Origin: an uncultured Lachnospiraceae bacterium
GTDB lineage: Bacteria; Bacillota; Clostridia; Lachnospirales; Lachnospiraceae
Length of the DNA: 64,000 bases
Reading direction: 5' to 3'
Assembly: GCA_949893755.1 (NCBI GenBank)
Contig: CATLCV010000004.1
Location: 1 to 64,000, forward strand
Shown: positions 60,652 to 64,000 of the stretch, one piece after another
Layout of the letters: every line of letters begins with the position of its first letter
How positions within the stretch are numbered: the first letter of the stretch is position 1
Notes under the pieces: model-generated
Databases searched by the model: none
What the model was told of the DNA's origin: nothing
Seen by the model: only the letters and a program-made list of their open reading frames with translations
Translations under genes and position numbers: made by a program

Positions 60652-60724
60652 AATTCATTTGATTATCTTCTATAATATGGATATACTTAGCAGCTGCGGA
60701 TCAGGAAACGGATATGGAGGCAAT

Positions 60725-61954
60725 ATGGAGAATATTTTTATATCGGATATCGCAATAGAAAGTGTCAGGCACTTGAAAAATATTACGATACCGCTGTCAG
60801 GCGGGGAAAGAAAGCATTTGATTCTTACAGGAAAAAACGGAAGCGGAAAGACGAGTGTACTGGAGGCGCTGTCTGATTATTTAAATCTCCGAATTACCTC
60901 CGAAGAGGTGGCAGATATATTGAGCCAGTTAAACGGACTTCTGCAAGACCCGGAAACCAGGCGGGAGAAAAAAAACTGGATTGAATATCATGAAAAAAAA
61001 TTGGAAAAAGCGGGCGCCGCAAAAACAGGCGTAAAACTACAGTTTAATTGTCAGGAGGAATTACTGAGAGACCGCTTTAAAGAAGGAGAATTTGTTTTAG
61101 CATACTATAAAGCAGAGAGGGCATTTCGTGCAGAGCAGCCAGGCCATATTGAAAAGGTAGAGCTGAAAGATATATATACGATGGAAGAGACGCCGCGGCA
61201 GGAATTTATAAAATATCTGGCGGATCTCAAGGTGACGGAAGCATTGGCCAGAAGTAACAGAAAACAGGAAAAAGCAGAAGCAATTGCAGAATGGTTCGCG
61301 AAGTTTCAGGATTTGCTGCAGAAAATATTTGACGACTCATCTCTTGAACTGATATTTGAAGAAGATACATTTTCATTTTCCATAAAGGAAAAAGACAGAG
61401 AAGTTTTTGACTTCAATACATTGGCGAGCGGCTTTGCGGCGGCTTTGGATATCATCTTAGACGTAATGATGCGAATGCAGAAAAGCAAGGGACGGATATT
61501 CGATTTCAACATGCCGGGAATTGTTCTGATTGACGAAATCGAGACTCATCTTCATCTTGAACTGCAGAAGAAGATACTGGATTTACTGACAACAATATTT
61601 CCAAATATCCAGTTTATCATGTCTACGCATTCGCCTTTCATATTGAACAGCCTGTCCAATGCAGTGATTTATGATCTGGAAAAAAGGATGCTCGTACAAG
61701 ATGGGCTGGCGAATATTCCTTACAGCGGCATTGTTGAGGGATATTTTAATTCCAGCGAACTGTCATATTCGTTAAAAGAGAAATATGAGAGATATAAGAT
61801 ACTTACTCAGAAACATGACCTGTCAGATGATGATTTTGAGGAGATTGCGCAACTGGAAATGTATTTGAACGAGATTCCGGATTACCTGGCGCTTGGCATT
61901 ACCACAGAATACCAACGGATCAAAATGGAATTTGAGAACAGGGAGGACCTTTGA
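60725..61954 (+). CDS. AAA family ATPase, Septu PtuA-like
   Basis: A 409-residue ABC-type ATPase. Walker A 'GKNGSGKTSVLEALSDYL' is near residue 34, 'LASGFAAALDIILDVM' resembles the signature region, and Walker B 'PGIVLIDEIETHLHLELQKKILDLL' with 'STHSPFIL' follow. The next ORF starts in its stop (TGATG) with the first residues of an HNH-type partner, the layout of Septu/retron-type ATPase + HNH nuclease systems. The preferred ATG has GGAGG four bases upstream. Here the partner is deleted, so the system is probably dead. Confidence 0.82.
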   Translation: MENIFISDIAIESVRHLKNITIPLSGGERKHLILTGKNGSGKTSVLEALSDYLNLRITSEEVADILSQLNGLLQDPETRREKKNWIEYHEKKLEKAGAAKTGVKLQFNCQEELLRDRFKEGEFVLAYYKAERAFRAEQPGHIEKVELKDIYTMEETPRQEFIKYLADLKVTEALARSNRKQEKAEAIAEWFAKFQDLLQKIFDDSSLELIFEEDTFSFSIKEKDREVFDFNTLASGFAAALDIILDVMMRMQKSKGRIFDFNMPGIVLIDEIETHLHLELQKKILDLLTTIFPNIQFIMSTHSPFILNSLSNAVIYDLEKRMLVQDGLANIPYSGIVEGYFNSSELSYSLKEKYERYKILTQKHDLSDDDFEEIAQLEMYLNEIPDYLALGITTEYQRIKMEFENREDL

Positions 61955-62237
61955 TGGTTAAGGTAAAACGTACGTTTCCGGCCCCTGCGAAGTAATTAAT
62001 AAAAAGAATACGGGGTTGAGAGATTGCAAAACGGAGATGAGATTTCAGGAGCTTACCAGGGAAATGAATCTGCTGTATGATAATCTTGAAGAAATAAAAA
62101 AGCACCCGGATTCTAAATTCGTTTTGAGAAAATTGAAAGCATTGCTGAGGAGAGAATCGGCATTTGCGGCATTTAAAAGGGAGTATATCCGGGAACATGC
62201 AGAGCGTTTCCCTCAGCTCAGGCAATATATTGAATGA
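61954..62237 (+). pseudogene. Deleted HNH-type (PtuB-like) partner
   Basis: ATG overlaps the ATPase stop; thirteen codons read 'MVKVKRTFPAPAK' and stop at 61995. This is the usual opening of HNH proteins paired with such ATPases (TIGR02646-like). In another frame the DNA resumes as 'INKKNTGLRDCKTEMRFQELTREMNLLYDNLEEI' and runs to 62237, plausibly the C-terminal helices. The HNH core is absent. The 73-residue ORF in the track is this tail. Confidence 0.65.
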
Positions 62238-62266
62238 TACAATGAGTTACTGTTTGGAAAGTGGTA

Positions 62267-62309
62267 AGGAACTGTGCAAAAATAACTGGCCTTTTTTTGC
62301 GCAGTTCCT
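62267..62309. repeat. Repeat family A, reverse-oriented copy
   Basis: AGGAACTGTGCAAAAATAACT...GCGCAGTTCCT nearly equals the reverse complement of 9279-9319. It sits 30 bases after the deleted HNH gene. Confidence 0.8.
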
Positions 62310-62356
62310 AAGCTCCTTACAGCGTGAACTCTTCACCGAGTTACTTTCAGTATAAT

Positions 62357-62998
62357 TCAGCCCGCCAGATACAACCGATACAATGCGCCCAACTCCCGGA
62401 TTTCCCGCATCAGCCTTCCCTTCTCCTTCTGGAAATCCCGGCGGGGCAGAAGCGCAATCCGCTGAACCACGGCAAAATTCAATCCGCAGATCAAGGAGAT
62501 CGCGGCATCGGGATCTAAATCCTTTTTCAATTCCCCCTCCTGCTTTGCCCTTATCAGCAGATCGGTGAAAAATCCGGTAAGCCTGTCCGCATGAGGACGG
62601 ATAAGCTGCGCCATGGCTTCCATGGTATCGGGCGTTTCCTGATTCTGTGAATGCATTTGAAATAAAAGCAGCAGTGACAGCTCCTCCTGATGCTCCATGG
62701 CGTCCGCAAAAAAATCCTCTATAAACCGTAAAAAGTCGTCCAGAGCATTTTCACCGGATGAAAAATTTTGATATACAGGCGTCCACTGCCCGAGGATCTC
62801 CTTTTGCAGCGCCAGCAGAATATCATCACTGTTTTTAAAATATTTGTAAAGCGTGACCGCAGAAATGTCCAGTGTACGGGCCAGCTTTTGGATATTGAAG
62901 GAATCCATTCCCGCGGCAAGGATCATGGCACGGGCGGCATCTAAAATTTCTTCCCGCCGTTTTCGGCGGATCTGTTCAAAATAAGCGGATTGATCCAT
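62357..62998 (-). CDS. TetR family transcriptional regulator
   Basis: 213 residues from the ATG with AAAGGAC upstream. HTH 'FNIQKLARTLDISAVTLYKYFKNSDDILLALQKEI' is typical. The C-terminal domain resembles the TetR_C group that senses hydrophobic ligands. It follows the sialate O-acetylesterase gene by 34 bases on the same strand. Target unknown. Confidence 0.9.
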   Translation of the reverse strand: MDQSAYFEQIRRKRREEILDAARAMILAAGMDSFNIQKLARTLDISAVTLYKYFKNSDDILLALQKEILGQWTPVYQNFSSGENALDDFLRFIEDFFADAMEHQEELSLLLLFQMHSQNQETPDTMEAMAQLIRPHADRLTGFFTDLLIRAKQEGELKKDLDPDAAISLICGLNFAVVQRIALLPRRDFQKEKGRLMREIRELGALYRLYLAG

Positions 62999-63032
62999 TG
63001 TAATTCTGTCCTTTTCATTTTTCTGAGGTGTC

Positions 63033-64000
63033 TTAACATATAAATTCAAAGGGAATAGCCGGTATATCTGCCTGGTTGTACAGATTGACCAGATACCACC
63101 GGGTCCGCGCGAATTCTACAGAGACCTTCCCAGTTCCTTCCGGAAGCAGGATCACCAGCTTCTCACCTTCCACATCAGCGTCAACTGGAATTTCCTCTCT
63201 GCGGTCTGCGCCGCCTTCCGCATCAGCCGCAGCCAAACACTCATCTCCGTAGCCTGCCCCATGCCCGGCTTCTTCACAAGCAGACTTCCCTGCGCCGCAT
63301 ATTTCCGCCGGATAGACATGCAGTGCCTCCACTACACCGCCCTTGACCTTCAGCCCGCCCTCCGCGTTCTGAAACGCGATCTCTATGCGGCTGCCGTCCC
63401 GCCGAATGCTCTCTGCCGTGGGCGCATCGCATAGCAGTGATTCTCCGTATACATGTCCTCTCGCCAGAAGCGCAAGGCGTTCCCCTACGACCTTTTTGTC
63501 CTTCGGATGAATGTCCATCCGCTCGCCCGCATCAGAAATAGAGCATAAATATGCATTGCTTACGGTTTTCGCAGCCATTTCCTGACAGCTTCGGATCGTC
63601 ATGTAATCCCGATTTCCCGGACCGTCCAACAGCCAGTTTTCCCACCCCGGAAGCTGCACGAACAGGAAGGGAAGCTCTGCATCTTTCCAGAGCGCGCGCC
63701 AGTCCCCGATCAAAGCGGCCAGCATGTCCCGGTACAGGCACTGCTTCCCGGGCTCATCATCACTTTCGCCCTGATACCAGAGGAATCCGCGGATCCCATA
63801 GGGGGCGATCGTTTTCAGCATATGCTCATACAGGGAGCCCGGAATTTCACACGGCATCATACATTCCAGATAGTCCTCCGTGCCGGCCGGCATGTTCTGA
63901 AAGAAATCCACCAGCTCTTCGGGGCTGAGTGTTCTTGGCAGCACGGTTTCCCCGAAAGGATCCCCAAAGGGGTCTCCCCTGTGGTTCATCGGATTGCCGT
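63033..64000 (-). CDS. Sialate O-acetylesterase (SASA family), partial
   Basis: The reading frame is open to the window edge; the visible 318 residues from the internal Met are not the true start. 'GNPMNHRGDPFG' and 'APYGIRGFLWYQGESDDEPGKQCLYRDMLAALIGDWRALW' are hallmark SASA motifs; 'MDIHPKDKKVVGERLALLA' holds the catalytic Asp-x-x-His. The enzyme removes O-acetyl groups from sialic acids or acetylated glycans, which suits a mucus-feeding gut bacterium. The N-terminus lies beyond base 64000. Confidence 0.92.
   Translation of the reverse strand, partial: GNPMNHRGDPFGDPFGETVLPRTLSPEELVDFFQNMPAGTEDYLECMMPCEIPGSLYEHMLKTIAPYGIRGFLWYQGESDDEPGKQCLYRDMLAALIGDWRALWKDAELPFLFVQLPGWENWLLDGPGNRDYMTIRSCQEMAAKTVSNAYLCSISDAGERMDIHPKDKKVVGERLALLARGHVYGESLLCDAPTAESIRRDGSRIEIAFQNAEGGLKVKGGVVEALHVYPAEICGAGKSACEEAGHGAGYGDECLAAADAEGGADRREEIPVDADVEGEKLVILLPEGTGKVSVEFARTRWYLVNLYNQADIPAIPFEFIC

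Overview
The window looks like a chromosomal segment of a gut-type Clostridia, most likely Lachnospiraceae. Signs are moderate GC, strong AGGAGG ribosome binding sites, an NADH-type [FeFe] hydrogenase, mannose-family PTS, DUF4869 and DUF4825 proteins, PD-(D/E)XK 'transposase' genes, agr-type kinase debris and a HrcA/CIRCE heat-shock site. The assignment comes from gene content and style only.

Layout. (1) 0.3-4.8 kb, minus strand: a yiaK-TRAP(dctP-dctQ-dctM)-yiaL operon for uptake and reduction of a sugar acid of the diketogulonate type, with three AATCGATT-core operator-like sites upstream. (2) 5.4-9.0 kb, minus: hydA plus a NuoF-tail/GltD-like flavoprotein, overlapping. (3) 9.3-12.6 kb: an SDR dehydrogenase, a LacI regulator and a PucR-type regulator. 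(4) 12.8-22.1 kb: an OYE/2,4-dienoyl-CoA-reductase-like flavoenzyme, a broken agr-type kinase, a membrane LuxR regulator, an M28 peptidase lipoprotein, a DUF4869 + P-loop ATPase pair and a GNAT enzyme. (5) 22.3-30.6 kb: two GntR/UTRA regulators and an Amadori-product (fructoselysine/glucoselysine) PTS operon with two SIS deglycases, an FrlD-type kinase and a HAD phosphatase. (6) 30.8-35.4 kb: PadR, DUF4825, a PD-(D/E)XK protein, a lipoprotein, and a small 'TNSSSSSFI' protein coupled to an unusual radical SAM/SPASM enzyme. (7) 35.4-40.5 kb: a DUF4365 + partner cassette, then a decayed zone with a deleted AAA/DUF1703 gene, a P-loop kinase stub, a group II intron remnant and tRNA-Val. (8) 40.8-48.8 kb: an ECF sigma factor and partner, then an AraC-controlled operon with two Gfo/Idh/MocA dehydrogenases, two TIM-barrel isomerases and an MFS carrier. 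(9) 48.9-53.7 kb: an OLD/PARIS-like ATPase + TOPRIM pair, TetR, a diguanylate cyclase response regulator and a PilZ protein. (10) 53.8-64 kb: agmatine deiminase with an amino-acid antiporter and LuxR regulator, Hsp20 under a CIRCE promoter, a flavin reductase-rubredoxin, a C-terminally truncated sigma-54, a Septu-like ATPase whose HNH partner is deleted, a TetR regulator and a sialate O-acetylesterase running off the window.

The metabolic modules fit a mucus/diet-feeding fermenter: sugar-acid, Amadori-product and sialate-ester use, with hydrogenase for redox disposal. Between them lie defence-like two-gene cassettes and at least four families of short dispersed palindromic repeats (A-D below), often next to broken genes. 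The best candidates for an undescribed system are the TNSSSSSFI + radical SAM pair and the DUF4365 cassette. All function calls are from reading the sequence; no database search was run.
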